Of a stretch of 64,000 bases of DNA, positions 36,038 through 45,470 are shown in pieces (the first letter of the stretch is position 1; each line of letters begins with the position of its first letter). The position numbers and the translations under genes were made by a program. This stretch comes from Ruminiclostridium cellobioparum DSM 1351 = ATCC 15832. GTDB taxonomy: Bacteria > Bacillota > Clostridia > Acetivibrionales > DSM-1351. Below the pieces are notes generated by a model. The model ran no database searches. It was given only the letters and a program-made list of their open reading frames with translations, and had not been told where the DNA came from. The stretch spans positions 215,269-279,268 of the forward strand of contig NZ_KK211290.1 of NCBI RefSeq assembly GCF_000621505.1. Reading direction: 5' to 3'.

Positions 36038-36726
36038 AGCCTGGTGGAGAAGTACCTTTCCAGCACCTTTTCCCTGTCAGGCAGAAGTATGGGTATCTCC
36101 CTGCCGTTTTTTATTTCAAGGGATTTGACATTAATTTTAGATATCGAATCAATATTTACCAGGTAACACGGATGACATCTTATGAATTTGCTGCCCTCCA
36201 GCTGCTTTTCCAGCTCATCCAGGCTCGAGCCGGTCTTTATGAGGTAATTTTCGGTGTGTATGATGCTGGTGCCGTTAAGGTTTTCAATATACCTGATGTC
36301 CTGCTGAGGCACTTTTACATGGGTTTTCTCGGATAAAACCTCCAGACTGCGGTTAAAAATATATTTTGAGGAACGCCTCAGGCAGGATCTTACACTGCCC
36401 TCCTCCAGAGGTTTGACAAGATAATTTCTGATCCCCAGCTCATAACCTTCCTGAAAATTTGTTTCCATATCGGTAATTAAGACCAGGATAGCCCCGGTAT
36501 CAATTGAGCGGATTTTTTTAGCCCCTTCCATATTCTCCAGCCCGGAATGGTACAGATCTATGAATACCATCTGGTAGGAATTGGCCGAAAATGCCCGAAG
36601 CAATTCCTCACAACTGCCATATGCATCAATGCGGCAATCCCAGGATCGTTCGGAGCAATACTTTCTTATATAGCAGGATAAAATATCCCTGTCTGGCGGA
36701 ATGCGGTCACATATTGCAATATTCAT
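36019..36726 (-). CDS. LytTR-family response regulator
   Basis: 235 residues from the ATG at 36726, with GGAGG 6 nt upstream. The receiver domain has MNIAICDRIPPDRD at the start, a phospho-acceptor Asp in YQMVFIDLYHSG and NYLVKPLEE. The LytTR DNA-binding domain follows (KVPQQDIRYIENLNGTSIIH, KFIRCHPCYLVNIDSISKIN). The usual second acidic residue at the start is Cys-Asp rather than Asp-Asp. No histidine kinase gene is adjacent. Target genes unknown. Confidence 0.9.
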   Translation of the reverse strand: MNIAICDRIPPDRDILSCYIRKYCSERSWDCRIDAYGSCEELLRAFSANSYQMVFIDLYHSGLENMEGAKKIRSIDTGAILVLITDMETNFQEGYELGIRNYLVKPLEEGSVRSCLRRSSKYIFNRSLEVLSEKTHVKVPQQDIRYIENLNGTSIIHTENYLIKTGSSLDELEKQLEGSKFIRCHPCYLVNIDSISKINVKSLEIKNGREIPILLPDREKVLERYFSTRLVVCTT

Positions 36727-36881
36727 GTTTGCCCTCCTAAATAAAGCTGCGTTTAATGTTATAATACCGATTAACCAATTAGCATAACATGTTAATTTAA
36801 TATTATACATTACTTTTACTTTTATGGAAATAGCATACATTAACAATATTTTCCGCGGCATATCCCGGTAAATAATAAACA

Positions 36882-36926
36882 AGGACTTAAACAAATCCGT
36901 TTAAAGCACCGGTTTGTTTAAGTCCT
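36882..36926 (-). terminator. Terminator of cysS
   Basis: AGGACTTAAACAAA and TTTGTTTAAGTCCT pair perfectly (14 bp); on the minus strand TGTTTATTATTT follows. It lies 49 bp past the cysS stop and separates cysES from the LytTR gene. Confidence 0.75.
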
Positions 36927-36974
36927 ATGATTTGTTCATTTTATATTATATAGACTATATACACCTGCATTCCC

Positions 36975-38360
36975 TTACAAAAACCTAACCTTTGGTCCTG
37001 CTGCCGTATCTTCCACAACAATTCCCATGGCTTTCAGCTCATCCCTGATTTCGTCGGAACGCTTCCAGTTTTTCTCGGCTCTGGCCTGCTGCCTTTCGTC
37101 CACCAGCTTCTGAACCTCTGGACTTATTTCCGGACCGTTGTCCTGGATTTTCTTTTTGCTTAAATCAAAACCGAAGATTTTATTCATTCTGGTTAGAAGC
37201 TCAAATATCTGCGGCGAATTCTTGCCGTATCTTACGGCATTCCAGGCTATTCCCAGGGCTTTGGGTATGTTCAGGTCATCATTTACCGCTTCTTCGAATT
37301 CACGGAGGAATTCATCTGTTACGGCCGCATCAACCTGCTCTGTTCCGTCCTTATGTGCCAGCGCTCCTTCAACAAATCTGTCATAGGATACCTGGGCCGA
37401 CTGCATAACCTCCCAGGTGAAATTGAGCTTGTTCCTGTAGTGTGCATTCAGGCACATATATCTGAATGCCAGCGGGTCAAAGCCCTTCTTTTCCAGATCA
37501 TCAATGGTATAGGTATTGCCCAGGCTCTTGGACATCTTTCCGTTATTGACCATCATGAACTCACCGTGCATCCAGTAGTTGACCGCAGGCTTGCCCAGCA
37601 GTGCCTCCGACTGTGCCAATTCATTTTCATGGTGTACCGGGATATGGTCCACTCCGCCGGTGTGAATATCAAAAATATCACCCAGATATTTTCTGCCCAT
37701 TGCGGAGCACTCTATATGCCAGCCCGGATATCCCATTCCCCACTGGCTTGGCCACTGCATGATATGCTCTTTTGGAGCCTTCTTCCAGAGGGCGAAATCA
37801 GCTGGGTGATGTTTTTCTTCATTGACCTCCACCCTGGCACCGGCTATCTGATCCTCAAGGTTTGCCCTGGAAAGCTTTCCGTATCCCTCGAATTTCTGTA
37901 TGTCAAAATATATGCCGTCGCTGGTTTCATAGCCAAAACCCTTGTCTACAAGGCCATTGACAAACTCCAGCATTTCGGGTATGTGCTCTGTTGCCTTCGG
38001 TACAATTTCTGGAATCTCCACATTGAGAGCCTTAATGTCCTTCATAAACACGTTTGTATAGTACTCTGCTATTTCCCAGGGGGTTTTTTTCTGTTCACGG
38101 GCTCCCTTCAGCATTTTGTCTTCACCGTCATCCTCATCGGATACCAGGTGTCCCACATCTGTTATATTCATTACATGTTTCAGGGAATAACCGTTATATT
38201 CCAGAACTCTTCTTAATATATCCATGAACACATAGGTTCTCAGATTGCCGATATGGGCAAAATTATATACGGTAGGACCGCATGAATATATTCTTACCTC
38301 TTTATCATTTATTGGCTTAAACTCTTCCTTTTTTCTTGACAGTGTATTGTAAACCTTCAT
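36975..38360 (-). CDS. cysS: Cysteinyl-tRNA synthetase
   Basis: 461 residues from the ATG at 38360, with GGAGG 6 nt upstream. Class I motifs: SCGPTVYNFAHIGNLRTYVF (HIGH variant with the zinc Cys) and KMSKSLGN, plus WHIECSAMGRKYLG and HHENELAQSEAL with further zinc ligands. It charges tRNA-Cys. It follows cysE by 76 bp, as in most Firmicutes, linking cysteine synthesis to its use. Confidence 0.97.
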   Translation of the reverse strand: MKVYNTLSRKKEEFKPINDKEVRIYSCGPTVYNFAHIGNLRTYVFMDILRRVLEYNGYSLKHVMNITDVGHLVSDEDDGEDKMLKGAREQKKTPWEIAEYYTNVFMKDIKALNVEIPEIVPKATEHIPEMLEFVNGLVDKGFGYETSDGIYFDIQKFEGYGKLSRANLEDQIAGARVEVNEEKHHPADFALWKKAPKEHIMQWPSQWGMGYPGWHIECSAMGRKYLGDIFDIHTGGVDHIPVHHENELAQSEALLGKPAVNYWMHGEFMMVNNGKMSKSLGNTYTIDDLEKKGFDPLAFRYMCLNAHYRNKLNFTWEVMQSAQVSYDRFVEGALAHKDGTEQVDAAVTDEFLREFEEAVNDDLNIPKALGIAWNAVRYGKNSPQIFELLTRMNKIFGFDLSKKKIQDNGPEISPEVQKLVDERQQARAEKNWKRSDEIRDELKAMGIVVEDTAAGPKVRFL

Positions 38361-38436
38361 CCTTGCCCTCCATCCCGTGTTATACACGCGGTAATAAAAA
38401 TTTCTATTAAAGCTGCTTTTATATTTTTATCCATGT

Positions 38437-39153
38437 TTATTTTTCATGCTTATTGTCACTGTGCCTGCTTTCTTTCCCTTCCCTTGCCTTCATATCTGCA
38501 TGCAAACCTTCATCCCCGGATTTGAAACACTGCCGCTCCACATGCTGAATTCTGCTTTCCAGTCTGCAGATTTCCTGTGAAATCGGGTCTGGCATATGTA
38601 TCTGATCCAGCGATTCGGAAGGACTGATAACTCTCCTGTTGCCTTTCTTGACGGTTCTCCCCTTAACTCCGACTACGGTTGAGTAGGGTTCAACCTCAAA
38701 GGACACAAAGGTATTGGCACCAATGGTAGAATTGTCCCCGATTTTAAAGGGCCCCAGAACCTTGGCGCCCGCACCTATTAGGACATTGTTCCCCACAGTG
38801 GGATGGCGCTTTGCGCCCTTATCCTTGCCTGTTCCCCCCAGGGTCACTCCGTGATAAATAGTACAATAGTCACCAATCTCGGCCGATTCACCAATTACAA
38901 CACCCATGCCATGGTCAATAAACAGGCCTTTGCCTATTTTTGCACCGGGATGGATTTCAATTCCTGTAAAGTGACGTGCAAACTGCGATATAAATCTGGC
39001 TGTGAAGAATCTTTTCTTCCTGTAAAACCAGTGTGCCGCCCTGTGATAAACCAGCGCATGAAAGCCCGGGTAAAGCAGTATTACCTCCAGGGTACTTTTG
39101 GCGGCAGGGTCCCGGCTTGCTATTAATCTGGCATCATCAAGTAATTTGCCCAT
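38437..39153 (-). CDS. cysE: Serine O-acetyltransferase
   Basis: 238 residues. Left-handed beta-helix hexapeptide repeats ([80 protein letters not shown]) after a short N-terminal helix domain, the EpsC/CysE short form. It makes O-acetylserine for cysteine synthesis. The last 45 residues are a charged, probably flexible tail. No T-box or other recognised leader was found upstream. Confidence 0.95.
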   Translation of the reverse strand: MGKLLDDARLIASRDPAAKSTLEVILLYPGFHALVYHRAAHWFYRKKRFFTARFISQFARHFTGIEIHPGAKIGKGLFIDHGMGVVIGESAEIGDYCTIYHGVTLGGTGKDKGAKRHPTVGNNVLIGAGAKVLGPFKIGDNSTIGANTFVSFEVEPYSTVVGVKGRTVKKGNRRVISPSESLDQIHMPDPISQEICRLESRIQHVERQCFKSGDEGLHADMKAREGKESRHSDNKHEK

Positions 39154-39360
39154 ATTTTCGTCCTTTATATATATTGTTTGCAGCTATAATGCTTGCAGTA
39201 TTATTCCTTATACAGTATATTCCGGTAAAAATGTCCTGATACACATCAGGATAAGTACGGCATTAGTTATAGACATTTTAACAGTTTTGAAATTCTATGT
39301 AAATAAGGAGTGAGACAACTTTTTTGGACAAAGCGAAGGGGCATTTCTGCCCCCTATGCC

Positions 39361-39525
39361 TAAGGAACAGCCAAATAATAACTTCCGATTCTAAAGCGGC
39401 TATTTTTTCGTTATAACTGCGTTGTCGTCAATCGGAATATAGTAAATATTCCTCACTCCTCCGCCTTGCCTAACGAAACAATACCTCGCTTTACTCTCCG
39501 GAATTTATTATTCAACTGTTCCTTA
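39361..39525 (-). repeat. Palindromic element A (MITE-like or structured RNA)
   Basis: Terminal arms TAAGGAACAGCCAAATAATA (left) and its near complement at the right end pair over 27 bp with four differences. Inside lie TTCCGATT/AATCGGAA and GAATAT/ATATTC hairpins. Ends in TA on both sides. In the minus-strand RNA three of the four differences become G-U pairs, so the stem is kept only on that strand. Confidence 0.7.
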
Positions 39526-39526
39526 A

Positions 39527-39647
39527 TTAATTCCCAAAATGGCGTCCCCAGTATTTTGACACCTAGCCCAAGCTAGGTGGGTGTCCCGGTGGCATTTTCA
39601 GTCTTCCTTCGCCGTTGCACAACGTTCACGCCGTGTGTCGGAATTAA
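39527..39647. repeat. Structured element A2 next to element A
   Basis: TTAATTCC (39527-39534) and GGAATTAA (39640-39647) are inverted ends. The inner hairpin CACCTAGC-CCAA-GCTAGGTG (39560-39579) is perfect. The remaining 39648-39908 shows no gene. Confidence 0.4.
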
Positions 39648-39908
39648 CCAAGGCCTGACATAGAATACCAGACAGCAGACTCCCTTATTACAGATGTAGG
39701 TTCAAAATAAAAGGTTTTATTCGCTCATTTCAGGATATCTTATTAACTTGGAAAAGATAAGCCTGATGTGACTCAAATCCTATCATTCACTGCGTTTTAT
39801 AGCCCTATTATAACACCTGTAACATACATTGTAAAATATTTTAAAAAATTGTATAGGTAATATATCTCCTGCTATCTGCCGTTATCTTTCTCATAATGAA
39901 TCTCTTTA

Positions 39909-40163
39909 CTATATTCTCTGATACCTGTTTTTTGTGAAGCCCGGTACAACCCTGTAAAAAGCCTTTACAGGCGTATGGCACTCAACTGCCACGTTTCTTA
40001 CAACAGGCAGATACTCTTCCGGAAATTTCAGGCACAAACCACAGCCGCCTTTAGCCACATTACATGGAGTCGAAACTATATCGAATTTTAGACCTTTCCT
40101 TTCAAGAGCAGATTCCAGCTTATATACATAATTACCCGTTTCCAATACTGCTATGCACTTCAT
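39909..40163 (-). CDS. DUF3343 family small protein
   Basis: 84 residues from the ATG at 40163 (GGAG 8 nt upstream). MKCIAVLETGNYVYKLESAL then FDIVSTPCNVAKGGCGLCLKF match DUF3343, a small domain often found near sulfur- or selenium-handling proteins and thought to carry sulfur on the Cys of the CG motif. Here extra cysteines (C-N-V-A-K-G-G-C-G-L-C) are present. Role not established. Confidence 0.75.
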   Translation of the reverse strand: MKCIAVLETGNYVYKLESALERKGLKFDIVSTPCNVAKGGCGLCLKFPEEYLPVVRNVAVECHTPVKAFYRVVPGFTKNRYQRI

Positions 40164-40288
40164 AAAAACCACTCCATCTGCATAAAAAATTATTATATGT
40201 GCCCTTATTTGCTGTGAAGCTACTATTGCTGTCATACTACATAATATAGAAGCGATGGATAAAAAGTTCCGTACGAAGGAACCGCATA

Positions 40289-41182
40289 TTATTTCCGGGG
40301 GGACATCCCTATCCTGTTCAGCCTTGCATGGTAAAACAGATACTGCTGGGCATACCCTGTCAAAGCTCCAAAATTATCTCCGGCATACTGCTGTATTTCC
40401 TTGAGACTGGCTTCCCTTTTCAGGTACAGCTCCTCCATGACTCTTTTTACCCAGACATCGGTAGGAAAAACATCATATTTCAAGCCGCTGAACAGCAGGA
40501 TGCAGTCGGCCACCTTCGGGCCCACTCCCGGGAGCGTCATAAGTTCTTTTCTGGCGGCTTCGGTTTTCATCTCCATAAGCCTGTCCCTGGTGATATTTCC
40601 GGCCTTCATCAGCTGAGCGGTCTGATAAATATATTTACACCTGAAGCCGGCCCTGCACTGTTGTATTTCCTCAAGCGAAGCCGCCGCCAGCTGTTCAATT
40701 CCGGGGAAGCTGTAGCTGGAACTGCCGGCCTCGATGCAATCGCCCTTCAGCATGGAAAGTGTGTCCACGGTTCTCATTATTCTCGGTATCATATTGTTGG
40801 CTGAAATGATAAAGGAAATGAGCATCTCCCAGAAGTCCTGCCGCAGCAGCCTTATTCCGTTACCGGTCTTTATGGCCTCCCGCATGACTTCATCCCTCTC
40901 CAGGACTGCCTTTATCCGGGAATAATCGGTCCCCAGATCAAAATAATCAAACCAAATATCCATAAAGTCCTGTATTCCCGAGTTTTCTATATACAGCGTC
41001 TCTCCGTCAAAGCTCACCCTGGCCGCTCTGCCGTTGACAATCCCCCTGTAGCTTCCGTCGGGCTGTTTGATCCACCTGAAGCATTGTCCGCACTCAAATA
41101 TATGCGTCAGATCAAAATCCTTTACATTCCCCACCTTTAGGCAGCCGCCCTTTTCTTCTAACATATAACCCTTGTATTTCAT
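40289..41182 (-). CDS. ogg: 8-oxoguanine DNA glycosylase/AP lyase (Ogg1-like)
   Basis: 297 residues, GGAG 6 nt before the ATG. The N-terminal domain has TLYIENSG and FECGQCFRWIKQPDGSYRG; the helix-hairpin-helix GPD part reads MTLPGVGPKVADCILLFSGL with the catalytic Asp in VFPTDVWVKRVM and the Schiff-base Lys in AGFRCKYIYQTA. It excises 8-oxoguanine. Divergent from the DUF6062 gene across a 290-bp region that holds both promoters but no gene. Confidence 0.93.
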   Translation of the reverse strand: MKYKGYMLEEKGGCLKVGNVKDFDLTHIFECGQCFRWIKQPDGSYRGIVNGRAARVSFDGETLYIENSGIQDFMDIWFDYFDLGTDYSRIKAVLERDEVMREAIKTGNGIRLLRQDFWEMLISFIISANNMIPRIMRTVDTLSMLKGDCIEAGSSSYSFPGIEQLAAASLEEIQQCRAGFRCKYIYQTAQLMKAGNITRDRLMEMKTEAARKELMTLPGVGPKVADCILLFSGLKYDVFPTDVWVKRVMEELYLKREASLKEIQQYAGDNFGALTGYAQQYLFYHARLNRIGMSPRK

Positions 41183-41472
41183 GAGTGTTCTCCTTTTTAA
41201 CCCCTTTTACTATTAGTTCTTACCCATATGTTTTTTGTTGAATCAATTTTTCTCTGAATGGATTGCAGTATCCGAACTGTCAATAAAGTGATATAATTCA
41301 TTATTGTAATACAACAGGTCGAAGCGGGCAAATGTCAAATACTGCCCGGTTCAAATATGATTGAAATATGATTTATGATGGCATATTTGCCGGACAAGTA
41401 TGGCTTGATGGCTTAATTAATTTTTAATTTAAAGTTTATAGTTTAAGTATAGTTATAGGAGAAACATATCTT

Positions 41473-42249
41473 ATGAAGGAAAAGATTTATACCCTGCCTG
41501 TTACAGACGCTTTTGCAGTGGAATGCGAATGTCCGCTCTGCGTCCTGGAGAAAAAACTTGAGGAGGAAAGTGTTGAATATGCACTGGGACCTGCTCTCAT
41601 GGAGCCTGACAAACGCCAGGAAACCAATGAACTCGGGTTTTGCCGCACTCATTTCGAAGCCATGTACAACAAACAGTCCAACCGCCTTGGACTGGCTCTG
41701 ATGATCGATACCTTCCTCCAGGAAAAAAACAAAGCTATGAAAAAACTTTACGACAGCAAGGCTGAAGCCTTGAATAAGGACGCCTCCACAGGTCTGGTAA
41801 AAAACCTGTCCAACAAGCTGTCCTCAAAGCAGACCGATACCGAAAAACTTGTGGCCGAGCTGGTATCACAGCTGGACAATATCGAAAAAAGCTGTGCCAT
41901 ATGCCGTAAGCTTGAACACACCATGGACAGATATATCGATGTTGTTTTTCACCTGTATTTCAAGGAACCAGAATTCAGGGAAAAGTTCCATTCAAAAAAG
42001 GGATTCTGTCTGAAACATTTGAAGCAGCTGCTGTCCTCTACCAAAAAATATCTTAATGCCAATGAGACAGCAATCTTTACTAAAAATTTAATGGAATTGC
42101 AGCTTGCCAATATGGATCGGATCGAGAAGGAAGTTGACTGGTTTACCAAAAAATTCGACTACAGGTACAATGATGCCCCCTGGGGTAATTCAAAGGATGC
42201 GGTAATCAGAAGTATTCAAAAAATAAGAGGAAATAGTGATTTAAAATAG
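41473..42249 (+). CDS. DUF6062 family cytosolic protein with paired cysteine motifs
   Basis: 258 residues. Two repeats of the same pattern are seen: CECPLC followed by GFCRTHFEAMY, and SCAICRKLE followed by GFCLKHLKQLL. CxxC plus CxxH pairs suggest two zinc or iron sites, arranged as an internal duplication joined by a charged coiled-coil-like segment. The family is widespread in Clostridia and uncharacterised. It ends tail to tail with metA across element D. Confidence 0.8.
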   Translation: MKEKIYTLPVTDAFAVECECPLCVLEKKLEEESVEYALGPALMEPDKRQETNELGFCRTHFEAMYNKQSNRLGLALMIDTFLQEKNKAMKKLYDSKAEALNKDASTGLVKNLSNKLSSKQTDTEKLVAELVSQLDNIEKSCAICRKLEHTMDRYIDVVFHLYFKEPEFREKFHSKKGFCLKHLKQLLSSTKKYLNANETAIFTKNLMELQLANMDRIEKEVDWFTKKFDYRYNDAPWGNSKDAVIRSIQKIRGNSDLK

Positions 42250-42283
42250 TAACATTTTATTATGTCCGGAAATATTATGTAAA

Positions 42284-42306
42284 GTAGATAGAGTATTTCT
42301 ATCTAC
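42284..42306 (+). terminator. Hairpin after the DUF6062 gene
   Basis: GTAGATAG and CTATCTAC pair perfectly around 7 nt, 35 bp after the stop; no clear T-run follows, so termination is uncertain. Confidence 0.45.
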
Positions 42307-42482
42307 CCTATGAGCACCCAAAAAGACTGCTACCCCATCCCCATCCTGTACCGGTCCTCCCCCTGGCACAGCAATCAATGTCGCAATAACTACACTACCA
42401 GGGTGTCCGGGTCTTCAAAGTGAATCGGCGGACACCAGATGAAAAAGATATGGATTGTTAAAAACTTTTAGGTGCTCATAGG
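42307..42482. repeat. Palindromic element D (MITE-like)
   Basis: CCTATGAGCACC (42307-42318) and GGTGCTCATAGG (42471-42482) are exact inverted ends; pairing continues through A-rich/T-rich segments. Inside lie CCTGG/CCAGG and GTGTCC/GGACAC hairpins. It fills the gap between the convergent DUF6062 and metA genes. Confidence 0.65.
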
Positions 42483-42500
42483 TAACAATATTCTTCCGGC

Positions 42501-43421
42501 TCACTTGCCTATCTTTGTCAAATCGTACGGAGTTTCCTGGTACACATAATAGTTCAGCCAGTTCAGGAATAAGAGATTCGCATGTCCCCTCCATCTTACT
42601 ATGGGCTGTTTGTCCGGATCATCGCCGGGGAAATAGTTTTTGGGCACCTCTATTTCCAGTCCCTTTTCCACATCCCTGACATATTCGGCCTTAAGCGTAA
42701 GCGGATCGTATTCGCTGTGTCCTGTTGCAAATATGTGTCTTCCGTCCTTTGAGGCCACCAGATATACCCCGGCTTCTTCAGACTCCGACAGAATTTCCAG
42801 CCCGTCCACCCCGGAGATATCTTCCTTTCTTACCTCGGTATGCCTTGAGTGAGGTACATAGAATATATCATCAAAGCCTCTGAGCAGCTTGACATGCTCT
42901 TTACTCTTTGTGTGGGGGAATACGCCGAACATTTTGTTCGGAATATCATATTTGGGAATGCCGTAGTGATAATACAGGCCGGCCTGTGCACCCCAGCATA
43001 TATGAAGCGTGGAGTAGACATTCGTGAGGCTCCAGTCCATGATGCGGGTCAGCTCCTCCCAGTAGTTCACCTGTTCAAAGGGTATTTGCTCCACGGGAGC
43101 GCCCGTTATTATCAATCCGTCGAAATGCTCGTTCCGGATTTCATCGAAGGTTTTGTAGAACTCAAGAAGATGCGCCTCAGGTGTATTTTTTGGTATATGG
43201 GATGCAGGATACAGCAAAACCGTTTCTATCTGTATTGGTGTATTTCCTATTAGTCTCAGCAGCTGTGTCTCTGTGGTTATTTTTGTTGGCATCAGGTTTA
43301 ATATGACTATTTTAAGGGGCCTTATATCCTGATGATATGCCCGGTCCTCAAACATGACAAATATATTTTCTTTGTTTAAAATTTCTGCTGCTGGTAGATT
43401 ATCAGGTATTCTAATTGGCAT
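42501..43421 (-). CDS. metA: Homoserine O-acetyltransferase, MetA type
   Basis: 306 residues. MetA family with nucleophile Cys142 in [15 protein letters not shown], the catalytic His/Glu in [12 protein letters not shown] region and Glu111 in [11 protein letters not shown]. Glu at position 111 marks acetyl-CoA use rather than succinyl-CoA, so the product is O-acetylhomoserine. That fits the O-acetylhomoserine sulfhydrylase gene upstream on the same strand. The leader between the two genes contains alternative hairpins near the start codon. Confidence 0.95.
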   Translation of the reverse strand: MPIRIPDNLPAAEILNKENIFVMFEDRAYHQDIRPLKIVILNLMPTKITTETQLLRLIGNTPIQIETVLLYPASHIPKNTPEAHLLEFYKTFDEIRNEHFDGLIITGAPVEQIPFEQVNYWEELTRIMDWSLTNVYSTLHICWGAQAGLYYHYGIPKYDIPNKMFGVFPHTKSKEHVKLLRGFDDIFYVPHSRHTEVRKEDISGVDGLEILSESEEAGVYLVASKDGRHIFATGHSEYDPLTLKAEYVRDVEKGLEIEVPKNYFPGDDPDKQPIVRWRGHANLLFLNWLNYYVYQETPYDLTKIGK

Positions 43422-43440
43422 ATAAGTCCCACAGGCCTTT

Positions 43441-43630
43441 CCGGCTCACAATATTTTTTATAAGGCTTTCGCACTTACCGTGAGCCGGGTAAGGCGTAAA
43501 TTGCACATGCTGCGGTTTTTACAGTGTCCCGTTGCTTCCGGCGGCCAAGGACAAAGCCGTTAAAGTGTTTATCCGGCCGTACATCAGCATTTTTGAACAC
43601 CGGTTTCCACTGAACGTAGTAATATAAATT
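43441..43630 (-). ncRNA. Candidate structured leader RNA of metA
   Basis: In the minus-strand RNA CTTACC (43493-43488) pairs with GGTAAG (43479-43474); the loop CGGCTCAC is exactly complementary to GTGAGCCG at 43449-43442, 20 nt before the start codon. Upstream pairs CGGCC/GGCCG and GTGTT/AACAC are also present. No SAM-I, SAM-II or T-box consensus was recognised. The rest of 43631-43877 holds no gene. Confidence 0.45.
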
Positions 43631-43877
43631 ATATATTTATGAAATGAAATGTCAACCACAAAGAACAAAGTCACTGCACAAGTTATGCCCCAATAACAAA
43701 AAGAGCTGCCGCAAAACCGGGCAAAAGCCATACACGATTGATATTATCATACAAGTACGCTTCCATATGACGAAGCATAGTTACAATATCTTTCATATGT
43801 ATTTCATTTGCTTTGGTTTTGCAGCAGCCTTATTATGGGAACTATATTATTGATAAATCTACATTATGGCAGCTGTG

Positions 43878-45158
43878 TTATTTTATTTTTTCCAGGGCCT
43901 GGTCAAGGTCATATATGAGATCGTCGGCATCCTCTATTCCCACCGACAGGCGGACTGTATTGGGTGTAACGCCCGACTCGGCAAGATCCTTTTCAGACAG
44001 CTGTGAATGAGTGGTTGTGGCAGGGTGTATAACCAGGGATTTTGCATCAGCAACATTTGCAAGCAGTGAAAATATTTCAAGACTGTCAATGAATTTCTTT
44101 GCCTCGTCTATTCCGCCCTTTATTCCGAAGGTGAATATTGAACCTGCTCCCTTTGGAACGTATTTCTGCGCCAGCTCATAGTATTTGTTGCTCTTGAGGC
44201 TTGGGTAATTAACCCACTCCACAAGAGGATGATTTTCCAGATGTTCAGCGATTTTCTTTGTATTGCTGACATGTTTTTCAACTCTCAGGGACAGGGTTTC
44301 AAGTCCTTGAATGAAAAGGAAGGAATTGAAGGGGCTGATTGCCGCACCGGTGTCTCTCAAAAGCTGCACTCTCGTTTTTGTCACAAAAGCAACTCCGCCC
44401 AATTGTGAATACACCACTCCGTGATAGCTTTCATCAGGCTGTGTAAAGCCCGGGAATTTGCCGCTGGCAGCATAATCAAATTTGCCTCCGTCAACTATTA
44501 CTCCCCCGATTGAAGTTCCGTGTCCGCCAATAAATTTTGTTGCCGAATGAATTACCACGTCGGCACCGTATTCTATAGGTCTGACCAGATATGGAGTTCC
44601 GAAGGTATTATCAATTAAAAGAGGTATTCCGTTTTTATGTGCAATGTCGGCTACCGCCTCTATATCTATTATATTTGCATTTGGATTTCCGATGGACTCT
44701 ATGAATATGGCCTTTGTCTTGTCATTTATAGCCTTTTCAAAGTTCTCCAGGTCATCGGGATTTACAAAGGTTGTGGTTACACCGTACTTTGGAAGTGTTA
44801 CGGCAAACAGGTTATAGGTACCGCCATATATGGTGTTTGCCGAAACTATGTTATCTCCTGCACCTGCAATATTTAAAATTGAATAGGTAACCGCCGCCGA
44901 ACCTGAGGCTACAGCCAGAGCAGCAGTCCCGCCTTCCAATGCCGCTATCCTTTTTTCAAAAACATCATTGGTAGGATTCATTATTCTCGTATAGATGTTT
45001 CCGGATGCTCTCAAACCAAATAAATCTGCTGCGTTGTCGGCATCCTCGAATACATATGATGAAGTCTGGTAAATGGGAACAGCCCTGGATCTGGTTGTTG
45101 GATCTACTTCCTGCCCTGCATGTACCTGTAAAGTATCAAAACTTAATTTTCGGCTCAT
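43878..45158 (-). CDS. O-acetylhomoserine aminocarboxypropyltransferase (sulfhydrylase)
   Basis: 426 residues. Cys/Met metabolism PLP family with the PLP lysine in [19 protein letters not shown], phosphate-site [20 protein letters not shown], and [14 protein letters not shown]. The [12 protein letters not shown] and [20 protein letters not shown] features favour O-acetylhomoserine sulfhydrylase over cystathionine lyases. It makes homocysteine from O-acetylhomoserine and sulfide. GGAGG lies 7-8 nt before the ATG. Followed by metA after a 456-bp leader. Confidence 0.93.
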   Translation of the reverse strand: MSRKLSFDTLQVHAGQEVDPTTRSRAVPIYQTSSYVFEDADNAADLFGLRASGNIYTRIMNPTNDVFEKRIAALEGGTAALAVASGSAAVTYSILNIAGAGDNIVSANTIYGGTYNLFAVTLPKYGVTTTFVNPDDLENFEKAINDKTKAIFIESIGNPNANIIDIEAVADIAHKNGIPLLIDNTFGTPYLVRPIEYGADVVIHSATKFIGGHGTSIGGVIVDGGKFDYAASGKFPGFTQPDESYHGVVYSQLGGVAFVTKTRVQLLRDTGAAISPFNSFLFIQGLETLSLRVEKHVSNTKKIAEHLENHPLVEWVNYPSLKSNKYYELAQKYVPKGAGSIFTFGIKGGIDEAKKFIDSLEIFSLLANVADAKSLVIHPATTTHSQLSEKDLAESGVTPNTVRLSVGIEDADDLIYDLDQALEKIK

Positions 45159-45364
45159 ATGGCCACCTCCTATTTAATTCCTAGTATTACGATAAGTTTA
45201 ATATATATTGATAATACTATACCTTTGTTTACCATTTAAGTCAATACATTTATTTGATTTATTTTTTGTTTTTCATGCGGAATTTGAATTTAAATTTCAT
45301 CTTCTAGTTTTCTATATATTTTGATTTGATATTCAATGGCAGCATAATTTTTATTAATATGGAA

Positions 45365-45449
45365 AAAGACAATTGAAATATATGTGAGTACTATTTAATA
45401 GCGCAGGCGCACCATTATAAACAATAACTCATGTATTGCAATTGTCTTT
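45365..45449 (-). terminator. 85-bp imperfect palindrome, probable terminator
   Basis: AAAGACAATTG and CAATTGTCTTT end a long stem whose inner arms (ATATATGTGAGTA against CTCATGTAT) also pair. On the minus strand it lies 22 bp after the MFS stop and ends in CTTTTTCC. The rest of 45159-45470 is AT-rich without a gene. Confidence 0.6.
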
Positions 45450-45470
45450 ATGTAAAATTTCGTTATTCTG

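Noticed and set aside
39526..39908. T-box riboswitch before cysE
   Set aside because: The T-box antiterminator core (AGGGTGG-ACCGCG) was looked for on the minus strand and is absent; the GC-rich hairpins belong to element A2.
43422..43877. SAM-I (S-box) riboswitch before metA
   Set aside because: No S-box core or terminator arrangement could be recognised; the pairing seen is different and is reported as an unknown structure.
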